Source: Legionella oakridgensis ATCC 33761 = DSM 21215 (GTDB lineage: Bacteria > Pseudomonadota > Gammaproteobacteria > Legionellales > Legionellaceae). From it: DNA of 64,000 bases. Shown piece after piece: positions 45,214-57,496 of the stretch (position 1 is its first letter; each line of letters begins with the position of its first letter). Both the position numbers and the translations under genes were made by a program. Location: the NCBI RefSeq assembly GCF_000512355.1, contig NZ_CP004006.1, forward strand, positions 2,624,501 to 2,688,500, given 5' to 3'. The notes under the pieces were generated by a model. That model saw nothing but the letters and a program-made list of their open reading frames with translations. It did not search any database and was not told the DNA's origin.

Positions 45214-46605
45214 CTATTCAGCCGGGCATTCTTGACTTTTTTGCAACGTACTGTTCAAACGGCTAAAGGTAAAATAAATCAACATACCAATCATCATCCA
45301 AATAATAAACCGCAACATGGTAAACCATGGCAAATTAAAAATTAAATAAACGCAAGAAACTATTCCCAATATTGGAACATACGGCATGAATGGTGTTTTA
45401 AATGGCCTGGGCAAATCTGGTCTTGTATAACGTAGAATGATAACTCCTGAACAGACAATAACAAACGCAAAGAGAGTCCCAATATTAACTAACTCAGCAA
45501 GATCACCGATAGGAACAAAGGCGGAGGTCAGCGCCATTATTAATCCACAAAGAATAATAATTCTTACTGGTGTTCTTGTTTTAATATTAATCACCGAAAA
45601 AAATTGCGGCAATAAACCATCACGCGCCATAGCAAAAAATACTCGACTTAAGCCATAAAATAACACCAGCATCACGGTGGTTAAACCTGCTATAGCACCA
45701 ACACCAACCATTCCAGCCACCGTTTTATAGCCAAGCATTAACAAGGAGCGACTGATGGGTGATGCTACATTGAGTGTACTATAATGCACAATCCCCGTTA
45801 AAAGGCCCGAAACGATGATATAAAGCGTGGTACAAATTAAAAGAGAACCAATAATCCCTATGGGCAAATCCCGTTGTGGATGCAATGCCTCCTCGGCTGC
45901 AGTTGAAACCGCATCAAAACCAACATAAGCAAAAAAGATTAGCGAGGCCCCTTGCATGACCCCACTCCAGCCAAATGGCGAAAAGGGAACCCAGTTTTTA
46001 GGGTTAACTTCCATGACAGCAACTGCAATGAACAAGAAAATGACCACCAACTTTACCAATACCATGATGGTATTAAAGCGTGAACTGGATTTAACACCCC
46101 ATATCAATAAGATGGATAAGACACCAATAATGCTCATTGCTAGTAAATTAATGATGCCGCCGTCCACCGGACCATGCAATAGAAAAACAGGTATATGAAT
46201 TTTCATCGCCAACAGAAAATCATTAAAATAACTGCTCCATCCTACGGAAACGGCAGACACTGCAATAGAATACTCGAGCAGCAAATCCCAACCAACAATC
46301 CAGGCAATAAATTCGCCAAATCCGGCATAAGCATAACCGTATGCACTGCCACAGCCACCAATTGCGGCCGCAAGCTCAGCATAAGATAAGGCGGAAAAAG
46401 CACAAGCAAGCCCCGCCATGATGTAGGAGAATACAATAGCAGGGCCTGTTTGCGTTGCAGCAACAATGCCAGTAAGCACAAAGATCCCGGCCCCGATAAT
46501 CGCACCAATGCCAAGAAATGTTAGATCGGTGGCAGACAGACATTTAAGCAAATGCTCACTGCAATCCGTTAAGCTATTAATCTCTTTTTTACGAAACAGG
46601 TCCAT
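45214..46605 (-). CDS. Amino acid permease, APC superfamily (YfnA-like)
   Basis: A 463-residue amino acid-polyamine-organocation transporter with about twelve helices. Motifs: LTFLGIGAIIGAGIFVLTGIVA (helix 1, glycine-rich substrate site), YIMAGLACAFSALSYAELAAA, FFAYVGFDAVSTAAEEALHPQRDLPIGI (helix 6 and following loop), and RVFFAMARDGLLPQFFSVIN. This is the cationic amino acid transporter-like branch. The substrate is probably an amino acid important for growth in amino-acid-rich hosts. Start at 46605 (MDLFRKKEI) has no competing in-frame ATG. Confidence 0.92.
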   Translation of the reverse strand: MDLFRKKEINSLTDCSEHLLKCLSATDLTFLGIGAIIGAGIFVLTGIVAATQTGPAIVFSYIMAGLACAFSALSYAELAAAIGGCGSAYGYAYAGFGEFIAWIVGWDLLLEYSIAVSAVSVGWSSYFNDFLLAMKIHIPVFLLHGPVDGGIINLLAMSIIGVLSILLIWGVKSSSRFNTIMVLVKLVVIFLFIAVAVMEVNPKNWVPFSPFGWSGVMQGASLIFFAYVGFDAVSTAAEEALHPQRDLPIGIIGSLLICTTLYIIVSGLLTGIVHYSTLNVASPISRSLLMLGYKTVAGMVGVGAIAGLTTVMLVLFYGLSRVFFAMARDGLLPQFFSVINIKTRTPVRIIILCGLIMALTSAFVPIGDLAELVNIGTLFAFVIVCSGVIILRYTRPDLPRPFKTPFMPYVPILGIVSCVYLIFNLPWFTMLRFIIWMMIGMLIYFTFSRLNSTLQKSQECPAE

Positions 46606-46778
46606 GTTAGTATGCTCGGTTTAAAGGCATTATGATATGCGCAGGTAAAATCACCACTTAATTGCTTCCAGTAAGAAAACCATATTATTTAAATGATAAT
46701 ATTTCATTCAGGACACATCCTTAAGTACTTTATCACTAAATGGCTATCTTACGAAAGAATGGATATATCTTAAACAAA

Positions 46779-47330
46779 ATGAAATATGCTATTGTCTGTT
46801 TGTTTTTCATCTTATTTCAAACTTCAGTTCATTCTTCCGAACCCTGTCATGGCTGGCCCAAATGGGTAAAACCCGCTTGCCAGCGTGTGCACCAAATCTG
46901 GGATGAAGGAGAGAACGAAGTATACCTAACTGGCTATGCTTGGCATAATCGTTATACGTATCCCAAAGAAAAGATAGATAGTTATAATGAAGCCGCCTGG
47001 GGTGGGGGATTAGGTAAAAGCTATTATGATAAAGACGGCGATTGGCACGGGCTATATGCGTTTGCTTTTCTTGACTCTCATAAAAACGTAGAACCCATTG
47101 CTGGTTATGTTTTTCTAAAAACAGCCCATTTAAATGAACACATGAATGTGGGCGCTGGAGTAACTTTATTTGTTACTGCTCGGCCGGATATTTTCCATGG
47201 TGTTCCTTTTCCTGGCGCCTTGCCGGCAGTCTCATTTTCTTACCGTAAAGCAACCCTTGGCGCCTTATATATTCCCGGTGCCAGCGGAGCGGGTAACGTT
47301 CTGTTTTTGCTTGGAAAATATCGATTTTAA
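46779..47330 (+). CDS. rcp: Lipid A palmitoyltransferase PagP/Rcp
   Basis: An outer-membrane barrel enzyme that moves palmitate from phospholipid to lipid A and protects against cationic peptides; the Legionella homologue is called Rcp. Signal peptide MKYAIVCLFFILFQTSVHSS. A long N-terminal amphipathic helix region (PKWVKPACQRVHQIWDEG) is followed by EVYLTGYAWHNRYTYPKEKIDSYNEAAWGGGLGKSYYDKDGDWHGLYAFAFLDSHKNVEP, with the conserved His, Asp and Ser expected near the active site, and closing strands FSYRKATLGALYIPG and NVLFLLGKYRF. ATG 46779 is chosen so that the signal peptide is N-terminal; an upstream in-frame ATG is at 46740. Confidence 0.92.
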   Translation: MKYAIVCLFFILFQTSVHSSEPCHGWPKWVKPACQRVHQIWDEGENEVYLTGYAWHNRYTYPKEKIDSYNEAAWGGGLGKSYYDKDGDWHGLYAFAFLDSHKNVEPIAGYVFLKTAHLNEHMNVGAGVTLFVTARPDIFHGVPFPGALPAVSFSYRKATLGALYIPGASGAGNVLFLLGKYRF

Positions 47331-47444
47331 CTTTTGCATGATCTTAATATTGAGCGCTATAGACGTTAGTCATTCTCATCAGAATATGCTATGTTCAAAA
47401 GAGCAAACCGTTTATATAACTTGGCTCAAAACAGGAAGTTAGCG

Positions 47445-47969
47445 ATGAAATCTTTTACTGAACAAGCAAAGTGGTATGCCGACTACCATCAAAAAAAAGC
47501 AACGTTGTATATGCATATGATTGGAGTTCCAATCCTTACTCTTTCCCTGATGATTTTACTTGGCTTTATCCATGTGGTTATTCCAGGAGTATTGGATATC
47601 AAGTTTGTTGACTTAATTATATTAGCATTATTGGCTTATTATTTTCGTCTCAACTGGCTTTTAGCACTGATTATGATTCCCATATTTGCTTTTCTTTTAT
47701 GGATTGCCGACTTGTTTAATTACGCCGGCCCGACTCCTTTCGCCATTTGGTCTTTTATCGTTTTATTCATTCTTGGTTGCGTGCTGCAACTGGTTGGCCA
47801 TCTTATCGAAGGGAAACGGCCAGCATTCATAGAAAACCTATGGCAAGCCTTGATTGCCCCCTTGTTTCTACTTGCAGAAATCTTTTTCATGGCAGGAAAA
47901 ATGCAAACGCTTAAAGAAGAGATTTATGGGAAAGAACCAGCAACCATATCCGTAAACAAAGAGGAATAA
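47445..47969 (+). CDS. Mpo1-like (DUF962) membrane protein
   Basis: About 174 residues, with four or more hydrophobic helices. MKSFTEQAKWYADYHQKKATLYMHMIGVPILTLSLMILLG holds the family start: an aromatic-rich amphipathic helix and the H-M-I-G-V-P signature; HLIEGKRPAFIENLWQALIAPLFLLAEIFF is the conserved ending with histidine. Family members include the yeast dioxygenase Mpo1, so a lipid-related oxygenase is possible. ATG 47445 follows AGGAAG by 7 bases and is preferred to an upstream frame start at 47391. Confidence 0.85.
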   Translation: MKSFTEQAKWYADYHQKKATLYMHMIGVPILTLSLMILLGFIHVVIPGVLDIKFVDLIILALLAYYFRLNWLLALIMIPIFAFLLWIADLFNYAGPTPFAIWSFIVLFILGCVLQLVGHLIEGKRPAFIENLWQALIAPLFLLAEIFFMAGKMQTLKEEIYGKEPATISVNKEE

Positions 47970-48034
47970 AAAATCCATATTCCCTCTGGCGCGGGATATA
48001 GAAATAAACTTAACTTACTGGACTTCAGAATTAC

Positions 48035-48099
48035 TGCCTAATAGCTGAGGTCCTTTCTGCTCTTTTTTTAAAGAGACAGAAAGGTTTAAAAATTAGGCA
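48035..48099. terminator. Nested hairpin between convergent genes (atp operon and Mpo1-like gene)
   Basis: An inner stem CCTTTCTG (48052-48059)/CAGAAAGG (48077-48084) with CTCTTT/AAAGAG inside it, and an outer stem TGCCTAAT (48035-48042)/ATTAGGCA (48092-48099). Both are perfect. It lies downstream of atpC (minus) and of the Mpo1-like gene (plus), so it is probably a bidirectional terminator. Confidence 0.6.
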
Positions 48100-48170
48100 T
48101 GCATGGGAGCGATATAGACACATTTTTACCAATGATTCAATGGCAAGCCTTCACCATCTAACTTACAGAA

Positions 48171-48593
48171 TCATCGCATTTTTTTTCTGACTTTTTGAAT
48201 TGCACGAATCTGTGCAACCGCACGCGCAAGCTCAGCTGCAGCGACAGAATAGTCAATTTCCGTGTTTTTACTTGCAATGGCTTCTTCAGCACGAGCTTTT
48301 GCTGCAAGTGCTGCAGCTTCATCCAGGCTATCGGCACGCTGAACAGCATCTGCAAGCACGGTAACATGAAATGGTTGAACCTCAAGCATGCCACCGGAAA
48401 TATAATATATTTCTTCTTCTCCGCCAGGCAAAGTAGCCCGGACTTCACCTGGTTTAAGCAGGGTCAATAAAGGAGCATGCCCAGGGACGATACCCAACTC
48501 ACCTAATTCTCCTGTCGCCACGACCATTTCAACTATACCGGAAAAAATCTCTTGTTCCGCGCTAACAATGTCCAAGTGCGTTGTTATAGCCAT
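48171..48593 (-). CDS. atpC: ATP synthase epsilon subunit
   Basis: The F1 epsilon subunit of the central stalk. ATG 48593 ([19 protein letters not shown]) is the family start, with GAGG 9 bases upstream; the ATG at 48608 overlaps the atpD stop. The N-terminal beta domain ([43 protein letters not shown]) and C-terminal helical hairpin ([19 protein letters not shown]) are complete. Last gene of the atp operon, ending in front of a nested hairpin. Confidence 0.95.
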   Translation of the reverse strand: MAITTHLDIVSAEQEIFSGIVEMVVATGELGELGIVPGHAPLLTLLKPGEVRATLPGGEEEIYYISGGMLEVQPFHVTVLADAVQRADSLDEAAALAAKARAEEAIASKNTEIDYSVAAAELARAVAQIRAIQKVRKKMR

Positions 48594-48604
48594 GTCTGAC
48601 TGCC

Positions 48605-49980
<1,376 letters not shown>

Positions 49981-49991
49981 CATTTACCCTC

Positions 49992-50858
49992 TTATAAAGC
50001 GTCTGCACCACCGACAATTTCTGCCAGCTCTTGTGTAATCGCGGCTTGTCGGGCTTTGTTATAGGCCAGTTGAAATTCTTTAATCAGTTCACCAGCATTA
50101 TCCGTTGCACTTTTCATAGCAATCATTTTTGCAGCCTGCTCGCAAGCTATATTTTCAACAACCGCTTGATAAACCTGCAATTCAATGTATCGCTCCAGCA
50201 ATTCATCCAATAATTCTTTGGCATCAGGTTCATAAATGTAATCCCAGTGATGACCTAATGCTTTGCTGTCTTCTTCAGAGATTGGCAACGGTAATAATTG
50301 TTTCATTATTGGCCGTTGAGTCATTGTATTAACAAACTCATTATAAATGACATGCAATGCGTCAATTTCTCCCTGGTAAAATGCATCCAGCATCACCTTT
50401 ACTGCACCAATCAATTCATTGACTCCAGGGGTGTCTCCCAAGTTATCGATGGAAGCAATCACCCGTCCGCCAACACGCTTGAAGAATGACTGACCCTTGC
50501 GACCAATAACACATAAGTCCACCTCTTTTCCTTGTGCATGCCACGGACGCATTGAACTTATTGTTTCACGTAATAAATTAGCATTTAAACCACCGCAAAG
50601 GCCGCGATCAGAGGTAATCACAATAACACCAACACGCTTAATGTCGCGTGCACTCATAAACGGGTGACGATACTCAGAAGTTGCACGGGCAATATGCCTT
50701 ACAACTTCATAAATTTTTGTAGCATAAGGTCTGGAAGCACGCATTCTATCTTGAGTTTTGCGCATTTTGCTTGCAGCAACCATTTCCATTGCTCGTGTGA
50801 TTTTTTGCGTGTTTTTAATACTCGCAATTTTTGAACGGATTTCTTTTGCTCCAGCCAT
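49992..50858 (-). CDS. atpG: ATP synthase gamma subunit
   Basis: The rotating central shaft of F1, 288 residues. The N-terminal helix [34 protein letters not shown] and the C-terminal helix [48 protein letters not shown] are the two coils that form the shaft, and [18 protein letters not shown] is the conserved globular strand. Standard operon position between atpA and atpD. Confidence 0.98.
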   Translation of the reverse strand: MAGAKEIRSKIASIKNTQKITRAMEMVAASKMRKTQDRMRASRPYATKIYEVVRHIARATSEYRHPFMSARDIKRVGVIVITSDRGLCGGLNANLLRETISSMRPWHAQGKEVDLCVIGRKGQSFFKRVGGRVIASIDNLGDTPGVNELIGAVKVMLDAFYQGEIDALHVIYNEFVNTMTQRPIMKQLLPLPISEEDSKALGHHWDYIYEPDAKELLDELLERYIELQVYQAVVENIACEQAAKMIAMKSATDNAGELIKEFQLAYNKARQAAITQELAEIVGGADAL

Positions 50859-50925
50859 AATCTTGCTTTGCCTCAGTCATTCAATGCGCACAGCTTGCGC
50901 ATTGATTTGCTCAATTGATTATTAT

Positions 50926-52479
50926 CTACCAACTGCCAGTACGCTTGAATTCTTCGACCGCCGCCTTTAATTGCGACTCAATCGCGTCATCATACGCGCC
51001 AGTTTCATTGATTTTTTGCAGTAACGCTGCATGAGAACTATGCATGAAGTCACGTAAAGAAGACTCAAATGCGCCAACCTCAGCCACCGGAACATCATCC
51101 AGATACCCTTTCTCCACCGTGAAGAGTGCCAATGCCATTTCAGCAACAGATAACGGTGAATATTGCGGCTGTTTCATTAACTCAGTGATCCTTTGACCAC
51201 GCTCCAACTGTTTACGTGTAGCTTCATCCAAATCAGACGCAAATTGTGAGAATGCTTCCAATTCACGAAATTGTGCCAAAGCCAGACGAGTACCACCGCC
51301 CAATTTTTTCATAATTTTCGTTTGCGCCGCTCCACCAACCCGAGAAACAGACAACCCGGAATTAATGGCTGGCCGAATTCCTGAGTTAAATAAATCAACA
51401 TCAAGGAATATCTGACCGTCCGTAATGGAAATGACGTTCGTTGGAACGAATGCTGATACGTCACCCGCTTGAGTTTCAATAATTGGCAACGCGGTTAAGG
51501 AACCTGTCTTACCTTTGACTTCGCCATTGGTCAGCTTTTCCACCTCAGCCGCATTAATTCGCGCAGCCCGCTCTAAAAGACGTGAATGCAAGTAGAAAAT
51601 ATCCCCAGGATAAGCTTCACGGCCAGGTGGTCTTCGCAATAACAGCGAAATCTGGCGATATGCCCAAGCTTGCTTGGTCAAATCGTCATAGACTATCAAT
51701 GCATCTTCACCACGCTCCATAAAATACTCGCCCATGGTACAGCCGGTATAAGGAGCAATAAACTGCAGTGCAGCAGCATCAGAAGCGCCGGCAACAACAA
51801 CAATCGTATGCGCTAATGCTCCATGCTCTTCTAATTTGCGCACAATGGCAGCAACAGAAGAGGCTTTCTGACCGATGGCTACATACACACATTTTACGCC
51901 AGTATCTTTTTGATTAATGATGGCATCAATGGCAATAGCTGACTTACCTGTTTGTCGGTCGCCAATAATCAATTCACGCTGACCACGCCCAACCGGGGTC
52001 ATTGCATCAATCGCTTTCAAGCCGGTTTGTACAGGCTGATCGACTGATTTACGGGAAATCACTCCAGGAGCCACCTTTTCAATGGGTGATGATTTATCCG
52101 CTGCAATAGGACCTTTGCCATCGATGGGATTACCCAAGGCATCAACCACACGTCCCAGCATAGCTCTACCGACAGGAACTTCCAAAATACGGCCGGTGCA
52201 TTTGCCTTTTTGCCCCTCAGACAAGGTGCTGGCATCACCTAAGATAACTGCGCCAACGGAATCGCGTTCTAAGTTAAGCGCGAGACCATAGACCCCGCCA
52301 GGAAATTCAATCATTTCACCTTGCATGACTTCAGCAAGACCATGCAAACGGACAATACCGTCCTTCAAGCTTACGATCGTACCTTCGTTGCGTGCTTCAG
52401 AAACAACGGCAAATTGTTCAATTTTCTTTCTGATCAGTTCACTGATTTCAGATGGATTTAACGATATTTGTTCTGACAT
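50926..52479 (-). CDS. atpA: ATP synthase alpha subunit
   Basis: The noncatalytic nucleotide-binding F1 subunit, 517 residues. N-terminal helix ([16 protein letters not shown]), beta-barrel with [22 protein letters not shown], Walker [44 protein letters not shown] (Walker B), and [17 protein letters not shown] near the arginine finger. Intact, with all T and A runs in frame. Confidence 0.98.
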   Translation of the reverse strand: MSEQISLNPSEISELIRKKIEQFAVVSEARNEGTIVSLKDGIVRLHGLAEVMQGEMIEFPGGVYGLALNLERDSVGAVILGDASTLSEGQKGKCTGRILEVPVGRAMLGRVVDALGNPIDGKGPIAADKSSPIEKVAPGVISRKSVDQPVQTGLKAIDAMTPVGRGQRELIIGDRQTGKSAIAIDAIINQKDTGVKCVYVAIGQKASSVAAIVRKLEEHGALAHTIVVVAGASDAAALQFIAPYTGCTMGEYFMERGEDALIVYDDLTKQAWAYRQISLLLRRPPGREAYPGDIFYLHSRLLERAARINAAEVEKLTNGEVKGKTGSLTALPIIETQAGDVSAFVPTNVISITDGQIFLDVDLFNSGIRPAINSGLSVSRVGGAAQTKIMKKLGGGTRLALAQFRELEAFSQFASDLDEATRKQLERGQRITELMKQPQYSPLSVAEMALALFTVEKGYLDDVPVAEVGAFESSLRDFMHSSHAALLQKINETGAYDDAIESQLKAAVEEFKRTGSW

Positions 52480-52496
52480 GGAATCTATCCTCTAAA

Positions 52497-53045
52497 TTAC
52501 GCGGCTAAACTCGTGCCAAGTTTATTTAATTTACCTCGCACTGAGCCATCTATGACTAAATCGCCTGCCCGAATAACCGCCCCTCCCAGGAGAGATTTAT
52601 CAATGTCCACTTCCAAGGAGATCTGCCGCTGCAAACGCTGGCTTAACGATTTGATTAAATGTTGCTGTTGCTCTTCAGACAATGCAGAGAAACTACGCAC
52701 ACTCACCGTCAAAGTTTTTTCTTGAGCAGCCCGCAATGCTGCATATTGAACATTGATGTCGGGCAATAACATCAAACGTTTATTCTTAGCAAGTAATGTG
52801 ATCAAGTTTTCTATTACTTTCCGTTCATTGCCATAACGGGGGGTTGAAAACGGAGCGCCTAACAATTCACATTGCAACTCAATAGTACTTGCCGGATTAT
52901 CAATAAACTGCTGAGCAGCTGGATCAAGTGTGGCTTGCGCCAAGACGTATAAAATGGTTGACCAGGAAGCAAGTTGATCATTCGCAAGCGCATGCTCAAA
53001 AATTGCTCTTGCATAAGGCCTGGCAATAGTAGTCGTATCAGACAT
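52497..53045 (-). CDS. atpH: ATP synthase delta subunit
   Basis: The peripheral-stalk subunit at the top of F1, 182 residues. [16 protein letters not shown] at the N-terminus and [28 protein letters not shown] at the C-terminus are the family signatures. It begins 1 base after the atpF stop and ends 17 bases before atpA, consistent with tight coupling. Confidence 0.96.
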   Translation of the reverse strand: MSDTTTIARPYARAIFEHALANDQLASWSTILYVLAQATLDPAAQQFIDNPASTIELQCELLGAPFSTPRYGNERKVIENLITLLAKNKRLMLLPDINVQYAALRAAQEKTLTVSVRSFSALSEEQQQHLIKSLSQRLQRQISLEVDIDKSLLGGAVIRAGDLVIDGSVRGKLNKLGTSLAA

Positions 53046-53046
53046 G

Positions 53047-53517
53047 TCAAATCTCTTCGATCAAGTTATCCAGCAATGCGCGGCTTGCCTTCTCATCAAT
53101 TTCTTGCTTGAGTATTCTTTCAGCACCAGCGACAGCCAATGAAGCGATCTGCTTGCGCAGATCATCCCGAGCACGATTAACTTCCTGGGCAATTTGCTCT
53201 TGTGCAATCTTAGCCAATTTTTGCGCCTCAAGACGAGCCTCGTTTTTTGCATCCTCAATGATTTGAGTCGCTCGGCGATTTGCTTTTTCGATAATATCGG
53301 CAGCCTGAACTTTGGCCTGCTTCATATCATCCTTTATGCGATGCTGTGCTAATTCAAGCTCTTTTCGCCCTCGCTCTGCTGCAGCCAGGCCATCAGCAAT
53401 CTTGTCTTGTCGCTCTTCCAATGCCTTGGCAAGAGGTGGCCAAACAAACTTCATGGTAAACCATACAAACGCACCAAAAACCAGCATTTGTATGACCAGT
53501 GTTAAATTGATTTCCAA
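53047..53517 (-). CDS. atpF: ATP synthase subunit b
   Basis: The membrane-anchored peripheral-stalk subunit, 156 residues. One N-terminal helix ([23 protein letters not shown]), then a long charged coiled coil ([35 protein letters not shown] onward) to the end. Gene position after atpE is standard. Confidence 0.96.
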   Translation of the reverse strand: MEINLTLVIQMLVFGAFVWFTMKFVWPPLAKALEERQDKIADGLAAAERGRKELELAQHRIKDDMKQAKVQAADIIEKANRRATQIIEDAKNEARLEAQKLAKIAQEQIAQEVNRARDDLRKQIASLAVAGAERILKQEIDEKASRALLDNLIEEI

Positions 53518-53558
53518 GGTCTTTCTCCTGTAACTTGCAGGTGCTTACAGTACGTTTC

Positions 53559-54711
<1,153 letters not shown>

Positions 54712-54712
54712 T

Positions 54713-55210
54713 TCAGTCACTTTCAGGCCTATTCTGTTTATTAACAAATATCAATGGAGCAAACCAAAATATCATTTGAGCCATAATGTATGCCGCAAAA
54801 AATGCAAAGGGGACCACTTTGAAAAAAGCAAATACCAGGGCAAACAGAATAATAGATAAAATAATCTTCAGTACTTCACCTTTGTACAGGTTATTGACGA
54901 TCTGTCTTGCTGCTCTTGCACCCTGATATCGGAAAAGCTTCCTGGCAAAATAAGCATTAGGCAATGCACTGCTCATGCCGCCCATCATCGCTGACAATGC
55001 CGCCATCCGGCCAGAAACCAATGCGGCGAGCACGGCAATTAATACAGTCACACCTATTTGACACGCAAAAAAGCGCTGTGCGCTGCGCAAGCCTTGCTGA
55101 TTTTTCACAAGTCCACCCATCGTTTGCCGCGGATTATAAAGTAAACAATATGGATAATCAACGTCAATAAGATAATTATTCGGTGACTCAAGTTCGAAAC
55201 TTTTTTCCAT
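54713..55210 (-). CDS. atpI: ATP synthase protein I
   Basis: A small membrane protein that helps assemble the c-ring. The core (VKNQQGLRSAQRFFACQIGVTVLIAVLAALVSGRMAALSAMMGGM) with four helices matches the family. An ATG at 55123 (MGGLVKNQQG) may be the true start, since the family normally begins near there; the longer version adds 29 residues with no SD. First gene of the atp operon in transcriptional order. Confidence 0.85.
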   Translation of the reverse strand: MEKSFELESPNNYLIDVDYPYCLLYNPRQTMGGLVKNQQGLRSAQRFFACQIGVTVLIAVLAALVSGRMAALSAMMGGMSSALPNAYFARKLFRYQGARAARQIVNNLYKGEVLKIILSIILFALVFAFFKVVPFAFFAAYIMAQMIFWFAPLIFVNKQNRPESD

Positions 55211-55341
55211 TCAGCTAAGAGAATATGAAAAAAACATTCAATATAAAAAATCACCACTTTATTCTAATGAGTATATAATTAACAAAAGGGGGGTATTTTT
55301 TATACACCCGAGTCATCCAACCAATACAAGGAAAAATGTAT

Positions 55342-55584
55342 ATGTCTGAAAAACAACAACGCACCGCCGCCCATGTGCGGGAAAAAATGATGAATCGCTA
55401 CGGCGATGGCCTACATCACAAACATGACAAATCCCATAAACCTTATCGGCAACATTGCCGCTCACATCCAGCCCAGATGAAAAATAATTCCGAAAAAGAG
55501 GAAATAAATGAATCAACTGGTCTTTTACGTGCCTTTAAATTACGAAAAATTCGAAAACGACTGGATAAAGGGCGCATCCATTGA
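55342..55584 (+). CDS. Small basic protein of unknown function
   Basis: An 80-residue protein (MSEKQQRTAAHVREKMMNRYG...), histidine- and lysine-rich in the middle and strongly basic at the end (FKLRKIRKRLDKGRIH). ATG 55342 is 9 bases after AAGGA and is preferred to 55336. Divergent from the atp operon, and followed by a strong terminator, so it is likely a real transcription unit. No family recognised; nucleic acid binding is possible from its charge. Confidence 0.55.
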   Translation: MSEKQQRTAAHVREKMMNRYGDGLHHKHDKSHKPYRQHCRSHPAQMKNNSEKEEINESTGLLRAFKLRKIRKRLDKGRIH

Positions 55585-55642
55585 TAAAGTATAACTATCC
55601 ACATCAGGTTAGCCACTTTCCTGATTGGGAATAGCAGCAAAC

Positions 55643-55668
55643 GGCCTGAGAATTCTCAGGCCTTTTTT
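55643..55668 (+). terminator. Rho-independent terminator of the small basic protein gene
   Basis: GGCCTGAGAATTCTCAGGCC is a perfect palindrome (55643-55662) followed by T6 (55663-55668). It lies 58 bases after the plus-strand stop and 22 bases before the stop of the minus-strand BON lipoprotein gene. The opposite strand lacks a T run. Confidence 0.85.
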
Positions 55669-55689
55669 ATTATGAATCATCGCCTTGAT

Positions 55690-56286
55690 TCAAGCCTGAG
55701 AAGTTGGCTGATCACTTAAATTGTAATATTTAAATAATTTGACAACGCGTTTTACTCCTGCTGTTTTTCTAGCAATCAAGATGACACGCGAAGCCTGTGA
55801 AGGAATGACATCCCCCATCAAGTATACGACCTGATCAGTCGTTATAATTTTAAACTCTTTAGGGTTAATGGATGCATCAGCAAGTATTTGGCTACGTATC
55901 TTGGCAGTAATCCAGCTATCTTGTAGTAAGCTATCATGTCTTTGTCGAATACTTAATTGATTAAATAGCCGTCGATAACCCGACAAAGCCATCATCCGCT
56001 TTTGGGCCTCATTGCGTAATGCCATCGTGGGGACATGGCCAGTTAACAAAATGTCGCCATTAAACACCGCCAAATCAATAGAGCAATCAGGGCACTTAAA
56101 TACCTTATCTCCATTTCCATATAAGGCACGACTAGCATTTGCTGTCAATTGAAAATCGCTGGCTTGCTTATATACATTATGACGGTCATAAATAAGAGTT
56201 GCTCCCGTCCATATGCTACTTAGGCAACCAGGCAAAAGAATAGTAATAAGGAAAAGAAAAAGAATTTTACTGCTATTCCCACACAT
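55690..56286 (-). CDS. BON-domain lipoprotein
   Basis: The start at 56286 (MCGNSSKILFLFLITILLPGCLSS) gives a lipobox LPGC and follows the stop of the upstream gene by 1 base. An N-terminal BON-like half (NASRALYGNGDKVFKC, FNGDILLTGHVP) is followed by a second BON (DSWITAKIRSQILADASINPKEFKIITTDQVVYLMGDV). Proteins with two BON domains, such as DolP, bind phospholipid near the outer membrane. Together with the neighbour this makes two tandem copies. The role is not established here. Confidence 0.8.
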   Translation of the reverse strand: MCGNSSKILFLFLITILLPGCLSSIWTGATLIYDRHNVYKQASDFQLTANASRALYGNGDKVFKCPDCSIDLAVFNGDILLTGHVPTMALRNEAQKRMMALSGYRRLFNQLSIRQRHDSLLQDSWITAKIRSQILADASINPKEFKIITTDQVVYLMGDVIPSQASRVILIARKTAGVKRVVKLFKYYNLSDQPTSQA

Positions 56287-56287
56287 G

Positions 56288-56851
56288 TTACGTGATATAC
56301 CGGAAAATTTTAACAACTTTGCTAACGCCGTTAACCTGTCTTGCGACATCAACCGCTAAATTGGCTTGTTCATGGGTAGCAATTCCCATTAAATACACAA
56401 CAGAGTTTTCTGTTACTACTCGAATTGAACCTGATTCCAATCCTTTTTTAGCAAGCATTTGTGCCCGCACTTGTCCCGTTATCCAACTGTCTTTACTGCG
56501 TTGACTGAACGCAATAGGATTTTGTACTGTAATTTCATTATACACTCGCTGAACGTTTGGTGTTTTTTTTGCAATCTTTTCAGCAACAACACGCAAAGAA
56601 GCTTTAGGCGTTTGTCCAGCAAGTAAAACAATCTGATTAAAACTGCTTATGATAATATGGGAATCACGAAAAATGGGATCACTGACAATGGTCTTATTTA
56701 TTACGTAAAAAATACGGGCATCACGCTCAATCATTGTCATACTGCGTCGATCATAAACAACGAGCCCGCCGGCAGCGCCAGCAACAACAGCCGCTACACA
56801 ACTCGTCAACAGAACGCTAAGACACAAAATAATCAAAGTACTCTTTTTCAT
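56288..56851 (-). CDS. dolP: DolP/YraP-like BON-domain lipoprotein
   Basis: A 187-residue lipoprotein: MKKSTLIILCLSVLLTSCVAAVVAG, with lipobox LTSC. Two BON domains follow (DARIFYVINKTIVSDPIFRDSHIIISSFNQIVLLAGQ and DSWITGQVRAQMLAKKGLESGSIRVVTENSVVYLMG). The order yraN-diaA-dolP, as in E. coli, supports the assignment. DolP keeps the outer membrane tight and supports BAM function in E. coli. Confidence 0.88.
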   Translation of the reverse strand: MKKSTLIILCLSVLLTSCVAAVVAGAAGGLVVYDRRSMTMIERDARIFYVINKTIVSDPIFRDSHIIISSFNQIVLLAGQTPKASLRVVAEKIAKKTPNVQRVYNEITVQNPIAFSQRSKDSWITGQVRAQMLAKKGLESGSIRVVTENSVVYLMGIATHEQANLAVDVARQVNGVSKVVKIFRYIT

Positions 56852-56853
56852 GT

Positions 56854-57459
56854 TTATCCCATCATTTGGCCAAATAATGATTGATCAATCAAATCACAAA
56901 AACAATGCAGAATAAATAAATGAGTTTCACGAATACGTGCTGCATTATCGGCAGATACCCGTAATTCGATGTCCTCCGGCCCCAAATGATTTGCAAGAAC
57001 ACCACCATCCCGCCCGCTTAATGCAATGATATCCATGCCACGGTCATGAGCCGCATTGACTGCATGCAAAACATTATCGGAATTAGCTGACGTCGATAAC
57101 GCCAATAATACATCCCCTTCCTGGCCAAGCGACTGGATTTGCCGAGCAAATACCTGATCAAAATGACCGTCATTGCCAATAGACGTTAATGCAGAAACAT
57201 CCGTCGACAGTGCTATAACAGGTAACGCCGGACGCTCGACTTCAAACCGATTAAGCATCGCAGCCGAAAAATGCAAGCAATTGGCCGCTGACCCCCCATT
57301 ACCGCATAAGAAAATTTTGCCATCACTCAGCAAGCAATTTACTAAACGATGTCCTGCTTTTGCAATAGCGGCAGATAATGAATCAGCCACAGCAATTTTC
57401 GCCTCGATGCTGACACCAAAAAGATGCCTGACCCGCTCTTCCATTTGTGTCATCTGCAT
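56854..57459 (-). CDS. diaA: DiaA-like SIS-domain protein
   Basis: A 201-residue SIS-domain protein of the GmhA/DiaA group. FLCGNGGSAANCLHFSAAMLNRFEVERPALPVIALSTDVSALTSIGNDGHFDQVFARQI follows DiaA closely (N-R-F-E-x-E-R-P). DiaA binds DnaA and helps timing of replication initiation; GmhA makes heptose precursors. Presence next to yraN and dolP favours DiaA. Start at 57459 (MQMTQMEERV) could shift to M6. Stop is 2 bases before dolP. Confidence 0.85.
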   Translation of the reverse strand: MQMTQMEERVRHLFGVSIEAKIAVADSLSAAIAKAGHRLVNCLLSDGKIFLCGNGGSAANCLHFSAAMLNRFEVERPALPVIALSTDVSALTSIGNDGHFDQVFARQIQSLGQEGDVLLALSTSANSDNVLHAVNAAHDRGMDIIALSGRDGGVLANHLGPEDIELRVSADNAARIRETHLFILHCFCDLIDQSLFGQMMG

Positions 57460-57496
57460 ACCTCAAAACACTCCTAAGCTAAAATTTTGCGATGCT

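Noticed and set aside
50561-50580. TTGTTTCACGTAATAA resembling a ParB parS site
   Set aside because: It lies inside atpG coding sequence and matches only about the first half of the usual parS sequence. No full site was seen near parAB.
55313-55516. A 67-codon minus-strand frame antiparallel to the small basic protein gene
   Set aside because: The plus-strand frame has an SD, a clear terminator and more protein-like composition.
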